Made by a program: the position numbers and the translations under genes
Part shown: positions 27,201 through 36,600 of the stretch, piece after piece
Numbering within the stretch: position 1 is the stretch's first letter
How the letters are laid out: each line of letters opens with the position of its first letter
Notes under the pieces: generated by a model
Seen by the model: the letters and a program-made list of their open reading frames with translations, nothing else
Told to the model about the DNA's origin: nothing
Databases searched by the model: none
Assembly: GCA_028015205.1 (NCBI GenBank)
Contig: CM051521.1
Coordinates: 98,928,513 to 98,992,512, forward strand
Length of the DNA stretch: 64,000 bases
Direction of reading: 5' to 3'
Source of the DNA: Mytilisepta virgata
Lineage: Eukaryota > Mollusca > Bivalvia > Mytilida > Mytilidae

Positions 27201-28437
27201 TCAAAAGAAAAATACTTGGTTTAGAAATGTTAAAGAGTTATCCAGACAATAACAAGATTTGAATAGTGACAAAAAAATTATGTTCTTACATTTTTGCCTT
27301 ACTTTCATGTGTTTTATCATTCCAAAAGTTTTAAAACAACTGTTCAAATAAAAATATCTTGCCACTGTTTATAGCAATGCCTGACCAAATAATGTGGATC
27401 TATCAGTGCACAGATAACAAACAACCAGGGTTCTCATTAACAATTTTTCATGTTGGGTCCTTTGACTCCTCATTATTCAGATTGGTGTCCCAGGACTCAA
27501 CACATTTTAGAACATTGATTTCCTTGTGATTATGACAATAATCCTTGTAAGTCTATTATATATACTTTTGTTAAAGTTTGAGTGCTGCCTGGTATAAAAT
27601 ATGAACATGTGCTGTACCGCTCCAAACTTTGAATTTTGTGATAAGTGATAAAAAGGTCATTAAAAAGTGAAAGTAAGATAAATATATTTTTTAAACATGA
27701 AATATCTGCATATTGTTACTGGTCCATAAATACTTGGTGGCGAATGAAAGTCATCAGAATTTTAATCATTGCAATCTTCTACAATTTAGCTTACTATTCT
27801 TGTGTTTCCTTCCTCTGGAAACAATAACAATGGTTGCGACCAGACGTTTTTTACTAAATGACACACAAGTTTGAAATACAGCAAGTCCAGTAAAGTTTTT
27901 GTGCATTCGAGAATTTCTGGACTAATACAACATCTGAGCTCAATGATTAAAGATAATCCACACATTTCACTCAATAGTACCCTTCATAATAAGTAAATCA
28001 TTAAAACTGAGAGGTTAAAATCATAATAGTAATTTTCTTCTACAAAGGTATAACTGATTTTATAAATTTACAATATCAATAATTATTATTATTAATATTA
28101 TTATACAATATGGATTAAAGTTTAAACTACTGTTAATTTGGACTCACCATTCAAAATTGTACATATATAATATTACTTTGTAAAAAACTATAACAATCCC
28201 TTTAAATAGAATTGAATACATACTTGTGTTTTTATAAGTCAAATTATATGAACTGTCATAAATAACCACGTCATTACTGCCACACAAATACCTTTCTAAA
28301 CTTTAAAATTATTGGAGATAAATTTACCATAATAGATAATACAATATACATATTTAATACTTAGGACACGAAATTCTGATCCGATTTCAGACGTTATTAT
28401 CTCGACAATTACCAGAATTATACGGCGAACTTGACAT
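229..28437 (-). CDS. SEC24B: SEC24B, COPII coat cargo-binding subunit (23 exons, complete)
   Basis: Sec24 pairs with Sec23 in the inner COPII coat and selects cargo for export from the ER. Exons 5' to 3' on the minus strand: 28413-28437, 25310-26077, 22357-22446, 20209-20295, 17839-17933, 16863-17495, 16450-16565, 14709-14811, 14227-14353, 13744-13853, 13305-13371, 11591-11755, 11088-11245, 9761-9862, 8062-8185, 7396-7554, 6751-6924, 3560-3670, 3036-3214, 2433-2570, 1911-2108, 751-854, 229-343. They total 3948 nt (1315 aa plus TGA); every junction is GT/AG and every phase matches. Remembered SEC24A/B-class motifs are present, such as CRSCRTYINPF, RWKCNLCYRV, RPPQPAVYL, FHGNFFVRSTDLLSL and the C-terminal SYYEFL. 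These favour the A/B class over C/D. The length is near that of vertebrate SEC24B. The start rests on the 25-nt first exon; the conserved core does not depend on it. The 3' UTR runs off the left edge. Confidence 0.95.
1125..1252. repeat. Foldback (palindromic) element in SEC24B intron 21
   Basis: Two near-perfect inverted arms (1125-1181 and 1195-1252) flank a short loop at 1182-1194. The inner arms around TACGGGATATACGGTGTCAG are almost identical; the outer GTTACACAG parts carry a few mismatches. The segment would fold into a hairpin of more than 50 bp. There is no coding capacity. A foldback MITE is the likeliest explanation. Confidence 0.8.
4339..6389. mobile_element. TTAA-flanked DNA element with 21-bp perfect inverted repeats
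   Basis: The sequence between TTAA at 4339-4342 and TTAA at 6386-6389 starts with GGTCAAGGCGAAGTAATT and ends with its reverse complement; the perfect inverted repeat is 21 bp (4343-4363 and 6365-6385). Joining the flanks at one TTAA restores continuity of the surrounding repeat unit, so TTAA is the target duplication. piggyBac elements duplicate TTAA, but their termini usually begin CCY, unlike this one. No transposase is recognisable in the 2.0 kb; the 119-codon frame at 4437-4796 resembles nothing I know. An AAAT-rich microsatellite lies inside at 5811-5890. Confidence 0.8.
5811..5890. repeat. (AAAT)n-like microsatellite
   Basis: Runs of AAAT/AATAAA units lie within the TTAA-bounded element, including about seven consecutive AAAT repeats at 5814-5840 followed by imperfect units. 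Confidence 0.75.
8186..8705. mobile_element. Family B non-autonomous element, copy 1
   Basis: The left part has AAATGGCCAGGTTACA and the right part has TGTAACCCGGCCAAAA, which are inverted relative to each other. Between them are about two diverged units containing AAACATTCTACCAAGTTT and AACTGTAGGAG, then a pyrimidine-rich CCCACCCACCCA block and CATTCACCATACCATAAC. The same order occurs at 11845-13036. The element directly abuts the acceptor of SEC24B exon 15. Confidence 0.7.
9574..9691. repeat. Short inverted-repeat element (118 bp)
   Basis: TAACAAATAGTTCATGACAC at the left faces its near reverse complement at the right end (18 of 20 matches). A GGGTCA/TGACCC pair extends the arms. It lies just downstream of SEC24B exon 14, in intron 14. 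A related CCGGTCCATATA motif occurs inside it and again just before it near 9494. Confidence 0.6.
10129..11003 (-). mobile_element. Family A element with TCAAGGTC tandem array, copy 1
   Basis: The element runs from CAAGAGTGGCCACACTATAT to GTCGCAGGCCAGACAAAA, the reverse-strand equivalent of the termini at 42735-43730. Its body is a tandem array of roughly 145-bp units, each containing AAATTGAGGTCAAGGTC, a TACCCACTAAGAACTATC block and a GGCCTAGGTATTACAG block. There is no open reading frame beyond array artefacts. It fills SEC24B intron 13. Confidence 0.75.
11845..13036. mobile_element. Family B non-autonomous element, copy 2, with expanded tandem array
   Basis: It starts AAAAAATGGGTCAAAGACAC then AAATGGCCGGGTTGC, and ends TGCAACTCGGCCAAAA. 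The GGCCGGGTTGC and GCAACTCGGCC parts form imperfect terminal inverted repeats. A five-unit array lies inside, followed by a CCGCC-rich tract (12939-12985) and CATTCACCATACTATAAC, as in copy 1. It occupies most of SEC24B intron 11. Confidence 0.8.
12071..12955. repeat. Five-unit tandem array, about 181-bp period
   Basis: The motif TGGAAAAATGGGAAATAAT (one unit begins TAGAAAAATG) starts near 12071, 12252, 12433, 12614 and 12794. Units are nearly identical, each with GAGGTGCACATCTTCAATAT, an AAACATTCTATGAAGTTTCA block and CTGTAGGAGGAGTTGATTT. The high identity suggests recent expansion or ongoing homogenisation. Confidence 0.9.
14227..14353 (-). other. SEC24B: SEC24B exon 9: zinc finger
   Basis: This exon encodes about residues 640-681 and holds the complete Sec23/Sec24 zinc-finger pattern C-x2-C-x17-C-x2-C, with cysteines at about 652, 655, 673 and 676. 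No zinc ligand is missing. Exon 8 just upstream (14709-14811) carries the IFRCTLTSIPQT segment that precedes the finger in the family. Exon 9 ends in phase 1 with donor GTGAGT. Confidence 0.92.
15300..16040. repeat. Diverged interspersed repeat in SEC24B intron 7
   Basis: Imperfect internal duplications are visible: the block ATCAAGTCATATGGTGACTA followed by AACAGTCCTACAAAATTTTA recurs at about 15390-15445 and 15535-15580, and AGAGGAGTTGCGTCCACAAA at about 15457 and 15597. A C-rich run (16019-16030) and AATTGTGGCAGGGGCCAAAA close it. No protein is supported. Boundaries are approximate. Confidence 0.45.
16135..16401 (-). mobile_element. tRNA-derived SINE, family 1 (minus)
   Basis: Read on the minus strand, it begins GGGGCCTCGGTGGCCGAGTG, a Ser/Leu-type tRNA head with an A box. 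A B-box-like GTGAGTTCGAATTTCACC follows, then a CTCCAGGTACTTTAC central block, a GGCCGCCGCGAAATAGCCAA block and a tail of the CAAAC type. The same order is seen at 29288-29534. It lies in SEC24B intron 7. Confidence 0.85.
19138..19931. mobile_element. hAT-like non-autonomous element with central perfect hairpin
   Basis: Terminal inverted repeats CAGGGTTCTCACTAAG (from 19144) and CTTAGCGAGAACCCTG (to 19925) flank about 780 bp. CAAGGG occurs immediately on both sides (19138-19143, 19926-19931), a 6-bp target duplication. hAT termini often begin CAGGG, but hAT normally duplicates 8 bp, so the assignment is tentative. Two 23-bp perfect arms at 19170-19192 and 19199-19221 form a hairpin near the left end. 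No transposase is seen. It lies in SEC24B intron 4. Confidence 0.75.
20296..22356 (-). other. SEC24B intron 3: no further feature seen
   Basis: About 2.1 kb of AT-rich intron with poly(A/T) tracts (for example near 20901-20921). I see no conserved reading frame, structured repeat or RNA gene. Confidence 0.6.
23069..24337 (+). mobile_element. Family C element, copy 1
   Basis: It begins CAAGAGGCTCACCAGAGCCT then TCGCTCACCTGG, and ends GACGGACGCCAAGTGATGGC, a hairpin AGCTCACATGGCC/GGCCAGGTGAGCT and CTAA. The body holds tandem units marked by GGGCAATAACTCCTAAATGG, AATTTCAGGGTAGGTAGATC and GTTTTTGAGTTATTAGC. There is no coding capacity. The end structure is weakly reminiscent of Helitrons. It lies in SEC24B intron 2. 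Confidence 0.8.
26101..27186 (+). mobile_element. Family C element, copy 2
   Basis: Same architecture as the copy at 23069: CAAGAGGCTCCCAGGAGCCT, then TCGCTCACCTGG, internal units with GGGCAATAACTCCTACATGG and GTTATTTGCAAAAAACTGC, a GACGACGACGACGGACGCCA block, and the end GGTCCAGGTGAGCTAA. It lies in SEC24B intron 1, only about 25 bases upstream of exon 2. Confidence 0.8.
27424..27830. repeat. Decayed copy of the hAT-like element
   Basis: CAGGGTTCTCATTAACAATT with following TTTTTCATGTTGGGTCCT and GGTGTCCCAGGACTCAACAC parallels the left part of the element at 19144, including a degraded central hairpin. TGGCGAATGAAAGTCATCAG near 27739 parallels its right part. No matching right terminus is visible. 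It lies in SEC24B intron 1. Confidence 0.55.
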
Positions 28438-28599
28438 TTTCTTCGAGAACTGTCAGTGCTGCTTCTATGTTTTAAGTACAATTTATCTTTTCTTAGAAGA
28501 TTTTTCTTCAAATAACCCCTTTTAAGTAGACCTGTGTAAGAGATAATTCTAATCTGTAGACATTTAACCACATATTGATATAAATATTAAGGTATTTAA

Positions 28600-28665
28600 C
28601 TTAAAATCAGGTGAAGTCCACATTCTGAACTAGACCGGAAGCTAACAATTTATGGTCATGCGCAT
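28600..28665 (-). promoter_or_regulatory. Candidate SEC24B promoter
   Basis: About 200 bases upstream of the SEC24B ATG there is an ETS-type site ACCGGAAG (28634-28641) and a nearby CATGCGCATCACG sequence resembling an NRF1 half-site. Both are common in promoters of housekeeping animal genes. No TATA box is evident. This is inference from motifs only. Confidence 0.3.
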
Positions 28666-29273
28666 CACGAAAACGTGGCACTAATTGATGAAAGGCAAGA
28701 TTAGTTCTTGTGACATTTAACAGTTATCCACTTTTTTTCTTTTTCGCATCTACATGCAGCAATATGCATAATCTTTAACACTGACTTTTCAGAAGTCTTG
28801 ATTTGAATTGGATGTTAAGTATTTAAAACATAACAATGTTCAGCAAAATACTGTCTCATTTGTTTTGTTCCCGGGACAATTTTCAGATAATCACCGGTCA
28901 TAAAATATTGTCAGCCTCTATGAAATTTCATCTCAGATCAGAAAATATTTTATATGAAATGTATTTAAATATAACATGTTTCTTTTGATAATTTGTTTGA
29001 AATAAATCAGGGACAATATTCCACGGTGGAATGTCACAAAATTTCGTCAGTCTTCTCAAAGGAAATAATAAAAACATCTTCAAAGTGTTTTGTTTAATGT
29101 TTGTTGTGCTATTTCCAAATAACTAGATAAAACATATGGTAAATAATATAAACAGTAATACTAGATCTATAAATTTTCTTGAAGAAGGAAAAATTCAAGA
29201 GACCATAAAAGAGTTTCAAAGACATAAGTACTTTCATTTTCATTTTGAATTCATTAAAAACAACTAACAGTGT

Positions 29274-29548
29274 CATATGCATTTCGGGGGCCTCAGTGGC
29301 CGAGTGGTCTAGGTAGTTCGTCATGACTACTAATGATCACTAGCCTGTCAACACTGAGGTTGTGAGTTCGAATTTCACCTGTGGCGGGGTGTAATCGACT
29401 CCGGTCTTAATTACCAATTTTCCTACGGAAGCTAGGTCGGTGGTTCTCTCCAGGTACTCCGGTTTCCTCCACCAATAAAAACTGGCCGCCGCGAAATAGC
29501 CAAAATGTGCTGAAACCCAAACTAAACAAACAAACATATGCATTTCGG
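29274..29548 (+). mobile_element. tRNA-derived SINE, family 1, intact with 14-bp target duplication
   Basis: CATATGCATTTCGG occurs at 29274-29287 and again at 29535-29548, directly flanking a SINE. The head is GGGCCTCAGTGGCCGAGTGG (A box), with a B-box-like GGTTGTGAGTTCGAATTTC near 29358. A central block has CTCTCCAGGTACTCCGGTTT, then GGCCGCCGCGAAATAGCC and a tail of ACAAAC repeats. The perfect duplication suggests a young insertion. It is not a functional tRNA: the tRNA-like part is extended and continues into a SINE body. Confidence 0.93.
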
Positions 29549-30084
29549 TAAACAAAATAATGAGTATGTTAACAGATTAGTAGTGCACAAAGATAAGCTT
29601 TAAAGGGTTAACTTTAAAAAATATGTAATATATTACTTTCTTTACATACTTCAATTATAAACGAATATCTATTTGTTATTTAATGCAATTGTGTGTATTT
29701 TTTATACTTTAAAAAAATTTGACAAATATTATTTCCAGCTAAAGCGTGTTTCTGAAATCCCACTGGAGTGGGGGGGGGGGGGGGCATGTATAATCATAAC
29801 ATTATTAAATATTCATTATCAAAATACGATATGTGGACAACACAAATACAGGAAAGGTAAAAAAACCCATATTGACAGTAGACTGATTTGGCTCCACTTG
29901 ATCCTTAGGCTTTGTTCACATGTGGGTTAAGTTAATCCGGACTTACAATACAGTTAACGCTACGCTAAGTATTTTGTGTTAAGTTTATCCCAGTTTGAAA
30001 GTGATTTGGGAACAACTATACATACATCTATTATTTTTCTAGATATAAATCCCGTTTTTCCAAAAAAATTTTCTATTGGATTAG

Positions 30085-30496
30085 CACATGACACCACAGG
30101 GGCCCGACTTCTGGATATTTATTTCTTTTTTATTTTTTGTTGTTGTCTTATTTCATAAGTACTTATAATACACATTTACTTTATGCCGCATCTTAGTAAA
30201 ATGATGACTGGATTTTGAAGATCATTCATTTTGGAAGTATTTTTAATTGATTTTAATCGTGGCAGGGGTAGGAAATCCAAAATGGCGGCTTATATCTCTT
30301 TAGGATATCCCTTTGGTATTTCTTGACTTTACTTAGTATAACGACGTGGATAGTGAATAGCACATTGATAATACATCCAGAATATTCGTTGTTATAGTAA
30401 ATGTTTATTAAAATTACTTATGAAATAAGACAAAAAAATATAATAAAATAAAAAGAAATAAATATCCAGAAGTTGGGTCCCTGTGCATGACACGTG
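30085..30496. mobile_element. 412-bp MITE with about 40-bp inverted repeats
   Basis: The left terminus (30085-30125) reads CACATGACACCACAGGGGCC, then CGACTTCTGGATATTTATTT. The right terminus (30456-30496) is its reverse complement with a few mismatches. The interior has GTGGCAGGGGTAGGAAATCC. A related partial copy lies at 31694-31990. Confidence 0.75.
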
Positions 30497-30509
30497 ACAA
30501 ACTAGAAAC

Positions 30510-30800
30510 ACATTTGCAGACTAGGGATTTCCGAAAATAACCATATTTGAATATCCCGCTATAGAAAAACATGTGTAGTATGCTGTATATACACATTTTA
30601 CGGAATGGGGATTAAAAAATTACCATATTTGAATATCCCGCCATAGAAAACATGAGTAGCATGCTATAAAGTTTTTACGGACTTGGGGTTTCCAAAAATA
30701 AGCATATTGGAATATCCCGCTATAGAAAAATGTGTAGTATGCTATATATACAGTTTTTGCGGACTGTGGATTTCCAAAAATAACCATATTTGAATATCCC
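30510..30800. repeat. Tandem array, about 81-bp period, 3-4 units
   Basis: The motif CATATTTGAATATCCC (one copy has CATATTGG) recurs near 30542, 30623, 30703 and 30785, with ATAGAAAAACATGTGTAGTA and GCGGACTGTGGATTTCCAAA blocks between. It begins about 15 bases after the right end of the 412-bp MITE. Confidence 0.8.
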
Positions 30801-31344
30801 ATTGACAGTAAGGAAATTTTAAAACGGTGTGAAAGACTGTCAACATTGCTCACTTAGTAGAAGATGAAATTCACTTTATGCTTGTATGTACCCTATATAA
30901 ACAAAACAGGGAAATATTTTTAAAAAGTCCCTATGACATTTACCCAAACTTATCAATTTTGAATGTTACATGTCTGTTCCTCTGGACTTATGTCTAATGA
31001 AGACGCAAGATTTATAAATTCGTTATCCGAATATTTAATGTCAATTTATTCTGTTAGAAATGCCGCATGATTTTTTATTTATTTTATATATATATATGGG
31101 GCCCTTCATATATGTGTTTAATATATATGTTTAACATGGAGTGATTGATTTACAATATAACCCCGCCCTTTATACTCCTGGTTGTCTCTTGGATGATTCT
31201 ACAATGTTTATTATACTATTCGTTTTTGCTGTCTCATATTGTTTGTTCTCTAATCAACAATAATCAGTATGCGAGGTGTGTGTATGTTATGAATATGAGT
31301 CTTATATGCCTGTAAGTATGGAAGGGGATCACCGCCACCATTCT

Positions 31345-32290
31345 AAGTTCTAAGTTTTAAATTATAAGTTCTAAGTTCTAAATTTTATATTCCAAATCCC
31401 ATATTCTATATTCCAATTTCGTTGTTCTTAATTCTTTATTCTTAAACTTGTTAATTCTAATGCCCGTTTTGCAATTTGCATTATGCTTACCAGTAGATTA
31501 CAACTTCTATAATTCATAATGTTGCATTTTTAAAATTATATTTTTATAACTTAAAATTCCTAATTCTATGTTTCCAAATTAGTTAATTTTGATTTTGGTC
31601 TTTCCGAATTCCAGCTTTTATTTTCTTATTTCAAACTTTCAACTTCTACTTCTGTTTTAATATTTGAAACTAAGTAATATTACAAATTACAAATCTAGCT
31701 CACAAGAGCCCAACTTCTGGATATTTATTTATTTTTTATTTTATTATATTTTTTTTGTCTTGTTTCATATTTCCCAAGGATTGACTTTGTTGAACTTCAC
31801 GACGGGTGCCGTATACGGAGCAGGAACTGCTTATTTTAATTGTGGCAGGGGTAGGAAATCCAAAATGACGGCTTATTTTTAGTATAAGGACTTGGTTAGT
31901 GTATAGCACATTGATAATAAAAGAACAATACATCTGACTTGTATTATATTGACAAATCATGTCCATGAATTTGGGAATATCCATGGACTTCAATCCTCTT
32001 TGTTTTTGAAAATAAGAGGATCCCTCTTTTAGAAAAGTTATTCCAAATATAATGAATTTTCCCGCTTTTCGGGTTAAAAAGGTTAAGTTCGTCTAAAACA
32101 ACACAATAACCCCTTGTCTGAGGGACAGTCCCTAATTTAAGGGAAACTTAGAATTAGGAAGTTATAAAAATATAATTTTAAAAATGCAACATTATGAATT
32201 ATAGAAGTTGTAATTTAAGAATAACGAAATTAGACTATGGGAATATGGGATTTGGAATATAAAATTTAGAACTTAGAACTTATAATTTAA
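31345..32290. repeat. Long inverted repeat enclosing a second MITE-related segment
   Basis: The left arm (about 31345-31590) and right arm (about 32140-32290) are reverse complements with an internal deletion. Matching landmarks are AAATTATAAGTTCTAAGTTC, TATATTCCAAATCCCATATT and AATTCATAATGTTGCATTTT. The enclosed 31694-31990 matches the MITE at 30085 (CCCAACTTCTGGATATTTAT and GTGGCAGGGGTAGGAAATCC). No coding capacity is seen. Confidence 0.7.
31780..31833 (+). repeat. Dispersed 54-bp repeat, copy 1
   Basis: ATTGACTTTGTTGAACTTCA then CGACGGGTGCCGTATACGGA is identical at 33179-33232. Here it sits inside a MITE-related segment. The function is unknown. Confidence 0.8.
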
Positions 32291-33178
32291 TCAAAATTGT
32301 TTAGAATACCAGTATTGTAATGAATAAATCAGTATTGTCAATTATATACTATATATATGGATGAAGAAAGAGACCAAAGTGACAATAATGATACAGCAGC
32401 TATTACAGCAATGTCAATTAAAAGGTCACTAAACATTTTCATGCCCTTGGGGAAAAACAGAACCCCAAGAAAAGATCTTTTACGTTTCTGAGAAAGGTGA
32501 GGGAGTCACAATTTTTTATACAGTTAATTCTAAAGCAAAAATAATTGATGCATGATACGTGCGGATAACTGCACAGGACTGTATAACAATAAAAATGTGT
32601 GTGAGCTATGTGTCTGGATGAAAAAAAAAAAACAAAAATCTTGGAATGTTACCGTGGTGTTATTAAGCAATGGATTTACGAAAAACGGATATGGTGTAGT
32701 GTTAAAGATACAGCAATTATTTTAACAGACCATAGGAACAGTAATTCAACAAAACACACCCAAAGCTTGCAACTAGTAGAAAACCACATCATTATAGAAG
32801 CTCTAAAAATGGCACCTGAGTAATCCCTGGTCGAGTGGTTTAATATGTATGCTGTACTGGATTTCTATGTTGTGAGCACTGCGGCATATCTTTACTATGA
32901 CAGAATGAATGAACACCTAAGACATATCTTCAATAGTTTTAGAGATGTTTAAACCAGTTCTTTCTTCTAAGAACCATCCTTTAATTGAAGCCAACATATA
33001 AATAACAATAACAACAAATAAAAATCATTCCATAGAAATCAGTCCAATTCACGACTGGGAAAACACAGTGAACAGATAATACCACAGTATGATATTTTAT
33101 AAGCCACTGCCATCACAGTTTGGAAAAGGTTCATCATGTGCCTTTCATGTGCCTCCACCGATTTGTGACTTCCACCGA

Positions 33179-33372
33179 ATTGACTTTGTTGAACTTCACG
33201 ACGGGTGCCGTATACGGAGCAGGAACTGCTTACACTTCTGGAGCACCTGGGTTCACTCCTGTTTTTTTTATAGGAGTTCGTGTTGTTCATTGTTTTTTAG
33301 TTTTCTGTGTTTATTTGTTGTGCTTGTGGTTGTTCATTTGTCTTCCCGGGTTTGTCTGTCCAATGGATTACG
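33179..33372 (+). repeat. Dispersed repeat, copy 2 with longer 3' part
   Basis: It begins with the 54-bp block shared with 31780. It continues into TTATTTGTTGTGCTTGTGGT and TGTCCAATGGATTACG, which recur at 60713-60784. A 120-codon frame at 33120-33482 crosses it but has no recognisable domain and consists largely of this repeat, so I do not call a gene. Confidence 0.65.
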
Positions 33373-33636
33373 TTTGTTTTGATTGCTCCTTAGGTATATT
33401 TGTCCTTTTCATAAGTAATTCAGTGTTAGATTATGCTATTCAGTATTTCTTTCATATAAACCTAAAAAATCTGAGCATATAATTTCAATTTTATAACGAA
33501 TGATTTTGACAACTGTTTAGATTCTCCACCCCCAATCTTGAAATAAAAAAAGAGATAAGAGAGTGAGTAGTAGTTGCGAAGTCTTTTTTTTTCTATCCAT
33601 TATTCATCTCTAAACCAAGAACAGAAACTCCAGTTC

Positions 33637-33644
33637 ACTTCCGT
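33637..33644 (-). promoter_or_regulatory. ETS-type site just upstream of the DCTN5 start
   Basis: CACTTCCG is the reverse complement of CGGAAGTG, an ETS consensus, about 15 bases before the DCTN5 ATG. If used, transcription would start close by and the 5' UTR would be very short. Inference from the motif only. Confidence 0.3.
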
Positions 33645-33658
33645 TATATCGGCTGGCG

Positions 33659-36600
33659 ATGGAATTGCAAGATGTATCCTACAATAATCCAGAATATATT
33701 GAAACCGTAATTTTCCCACAAGTTTTCTGCATTATTTAAAGTTAAAGTTCTATACAAGGCATGAATAGCCCCTAGCTACAATAATGTATCTCCTGTGACA
33801 ACTTTTGACTCGGCGGAGCTACAAAGCGGTCCCTTGCCTTTAGTCATTACTCGTAATGCCTAGTACTATGTTGTCGGGTAAATCGGCGCAGCGTTTAATT
33901 AGGCGCATTCAAATCAAAATGTAATGGAGCAGCCGGTTGTGATTCACACCCGGGGGTTTTAGGCATATTTTCCACCTGTTTTGGTGCAAAAACTGTAAAA
34001 ATATTATATTTCTATCATTATCAGTTAAAATAAAGCAACATACCTTCAACTAATGGGAGATTTCCAATCCAGAAATCTGGCATTCCAAATTTCACAAATT
34101 TCAAGACTTGGTGGGATTCTCGCTAATGTCACATTCCAAATAAGGAAGTTTCCATCGACAAAATACTACTATTTCTCGTGATATTGTCAGTCGTAGTTGT
34201 AATTGGATATCAGTATAAGGTCCAGCCACACCTCCTGCGATCTCGCGATATATGTCATGGTGGAAAGAAACCAGTTTTGAACTTGACAAAATGACAAGAT
34301 GTGCAAAGCAACAATTTCAACATTAATAATGAAGTAATTTTACATTTAATTTGCTGGAAATTATACAGTTCAATGATATTTCAGGTAAACACGACCTCTT
34401 ATTGCCATACATAAAAGTTATTTTTGCTCCATTATGAGTAATGGGGCCGTTTTGTAGCTCTGCCAAGTCAAAAGTTGTCACAGGAGCTACATTTTTGTAG
34501 CTAGAATAGACTCACAGCTCTTTTCCTAACATAGGGAATGAGTCAGACTATGGTACAGACCCCAAACTGGCCAAAACCACAGCCACAGGTGCTCGGGAAC
34601 AGGATTCCTTTTGGTGCCATTTTAGCCTGTCTTGCAGCGGATACAAATTACATTTGTAATGTGTGTTTCTCTACAATTTTTTGGAAATTTTATAAGATAA
34701 AACTTAATATGAAACGGGTGCAACCTGGAAAGCGTAAGATTTTTATTGAATTTCGGTAGAATTTTAGAGAAACCTTCCAAATGGCAGGAAAAATCTGTCT
34801 GCAAAGTTTTGATTTCCCAAATTTGATTCCATATTTATTTTATTTTGATTAATGATTAATAATTATGAGAGATGATTTAAGTCCAAAAGTGATTTATTTT
34901 GTCCAAGTTATTGCTTTCACACAAATTATCCAACCTGATCCGAAACAGCTGCAGAAGATATTGCATGGTTGTGGCCAAGTTGTTGAAACTTTTATGATAT
35001 CAAAGTGCTTCAGACAGTTGAGCACAGTTTGACATCTGTACACTTAAGCACAAGCTTTGCTTGCTTATTACAATGATAAAACATTGCCATCAAATGATTG
35101 AAGACAAATCTGATTTTGCTCTTCCGATCAATGGGACCATTCCCAATCCAGAGAATGTAGTTAAAATCTATGTGTTCCTCAACACATTTCTTTGACTGAT
35201 GGGGGCTACCATTGTTGTCATTGTGTTGCAAAATTGTTTGAAGTATTTTGCATGCATTATGAAGACTTAGTCCTGTGACTTAAATCATAAATTTTATGTT
35301 CATGATAATTTGAATGAATATAAAATCACATTGGAATATAGATATTAATTATACTGGTGCCAATATCACTTGTTATCATTCTTGCCACACAGATAAGATA
35401 ATGCTCATATTGTAGATGCAGGTGTCTTAATATTTTGTAATAAAAATTATCAGCTTGTTTGTTTTCTGACAAAAGATGTGATGACAAGAACTTGTACTTG
35501 GCAAGAATTGCTTCATTGCCAGGACATGTAATGAATTTAAGGTGTAAGGTTTTTTATTACTTTTTGGTATTAAGTGAAAACTTCCAAACAGTGGATACTG
35601 CCTTGGTTGTCCAATGGTAGCATGCTTGCTTCAAGTGCAAAAGGTCACAGGTTTGATCCCTGGATTGGTCAAACCAAAGACATTAAAATTGGTATTTGCT
35701 ATTTCTCCACATGAGCACAGGACTGATCGGCTAGGAGTCAGTATAATTTGTCTGGGTTGGACGATATGATTCATGCAGACTGTTACCTTGTAATCCAGCA
35801 TGTTAAAAATCCGCCTCAGTGTGTTGGTCTAGTACAAAGCAGGGTTCATATTCATATATCAACATGTTCTCAACCTGATATGCATTAAATAATGGCCAAC
35901 TGGATGTTAAACAATAATTCATCAATCCAAACAATGGGACAATGTGACATCTGTATCTTCAAATTTTTTTTTAGATTCAAAGTGCTTTTTTTTTCTTGTA
36001 ATTAACTTGATTATAGATAGATAGTTTAATAGATGATTTAAGTACATAAATCAATTTATATGGCTTTTTTTCCAAGAAATTGCTTTATTCACGTATTGTC
36101 AAACCAGAATTACCATGTCTGTAAAAGATTCCATTGTGGTTGTAGCCATGCATCTTGATGAAATTTATATGCCCCAGCCACGAATGTTAAGTTTTGTGTT
36201 TAGATTCATTTCTTTGGAACTAAGCATAGTGTATTAATGAAACTTCATCAGTTGATGTGCCTTGGGTAGTACTGAGCAGTCATACAATAATTGGGTCATT
36301 ATGACCTACATTTTATGCTTAAACGACTGGTTAAGTTTTGTGTTTAGGTTCGTTTCTTTGGAACTAAGCATAGTTTATCAATGAAACTTCATCAGTGTAT
36401 GTGCCTTGGGTAGTACTGAACAGTCATACAATAATTGGGTCATTATGACCAACATTTTAGGGTGGGGCATCCGTGTATTACAGACACAATTTCTAGTTTT
36501 TGATGGCAACTACTTCATGCTTCATACATCTAATATGAACTCCATCACCTAAAAGATTTCTTTTCTCACCTAATATGATATCTGTTCATGTTCCATTTTC

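Larger units (their letters stand above)
16863..28437 (-). other. SEC24B: SEC24B exons 1-6: low-complexity N-terminal region
   Basis: Exons 1-6 encode about residues 1-566, rich in Pro, Gly, Gln, Ser and Asn, with no folded domain visible. Sec24 N-termini are normally disordered and weakly conserved. Exon 2 (768 nt) and exon 6 (633 nt) are unusually long for this gene. Exon 6 carries four tandem repeats of about 18-19 residues, each with the core GMPPT (17058-17270). Exon 1 has only 25 coding nt (eight codons plus one base); its donor GTAATT and phase 1 fit exon 2 exactly, which is why I chose this start over the ATG inside exon 2 at 26061-26063. Confidence 0.8.

Noticed and set aside
29288..29380. 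Ser/Leu-like tRNA gene
   Set aside because: A and B boxes are present, but the sequence continues into a shared SINE body with a target duplication, so it is a SINE head.
33120..33482. 120-codon frame with hydrophobic stretches
   Set aside because: Most of it is the dispersed repeat also found at 31780 and 60713; no conserved protein features.
35601..35680. Gly/Glu-like tRNA gene
   Set aside because: The tRNA-like head is followed by a body shared with 47290-47640; it belongs to a SINE.
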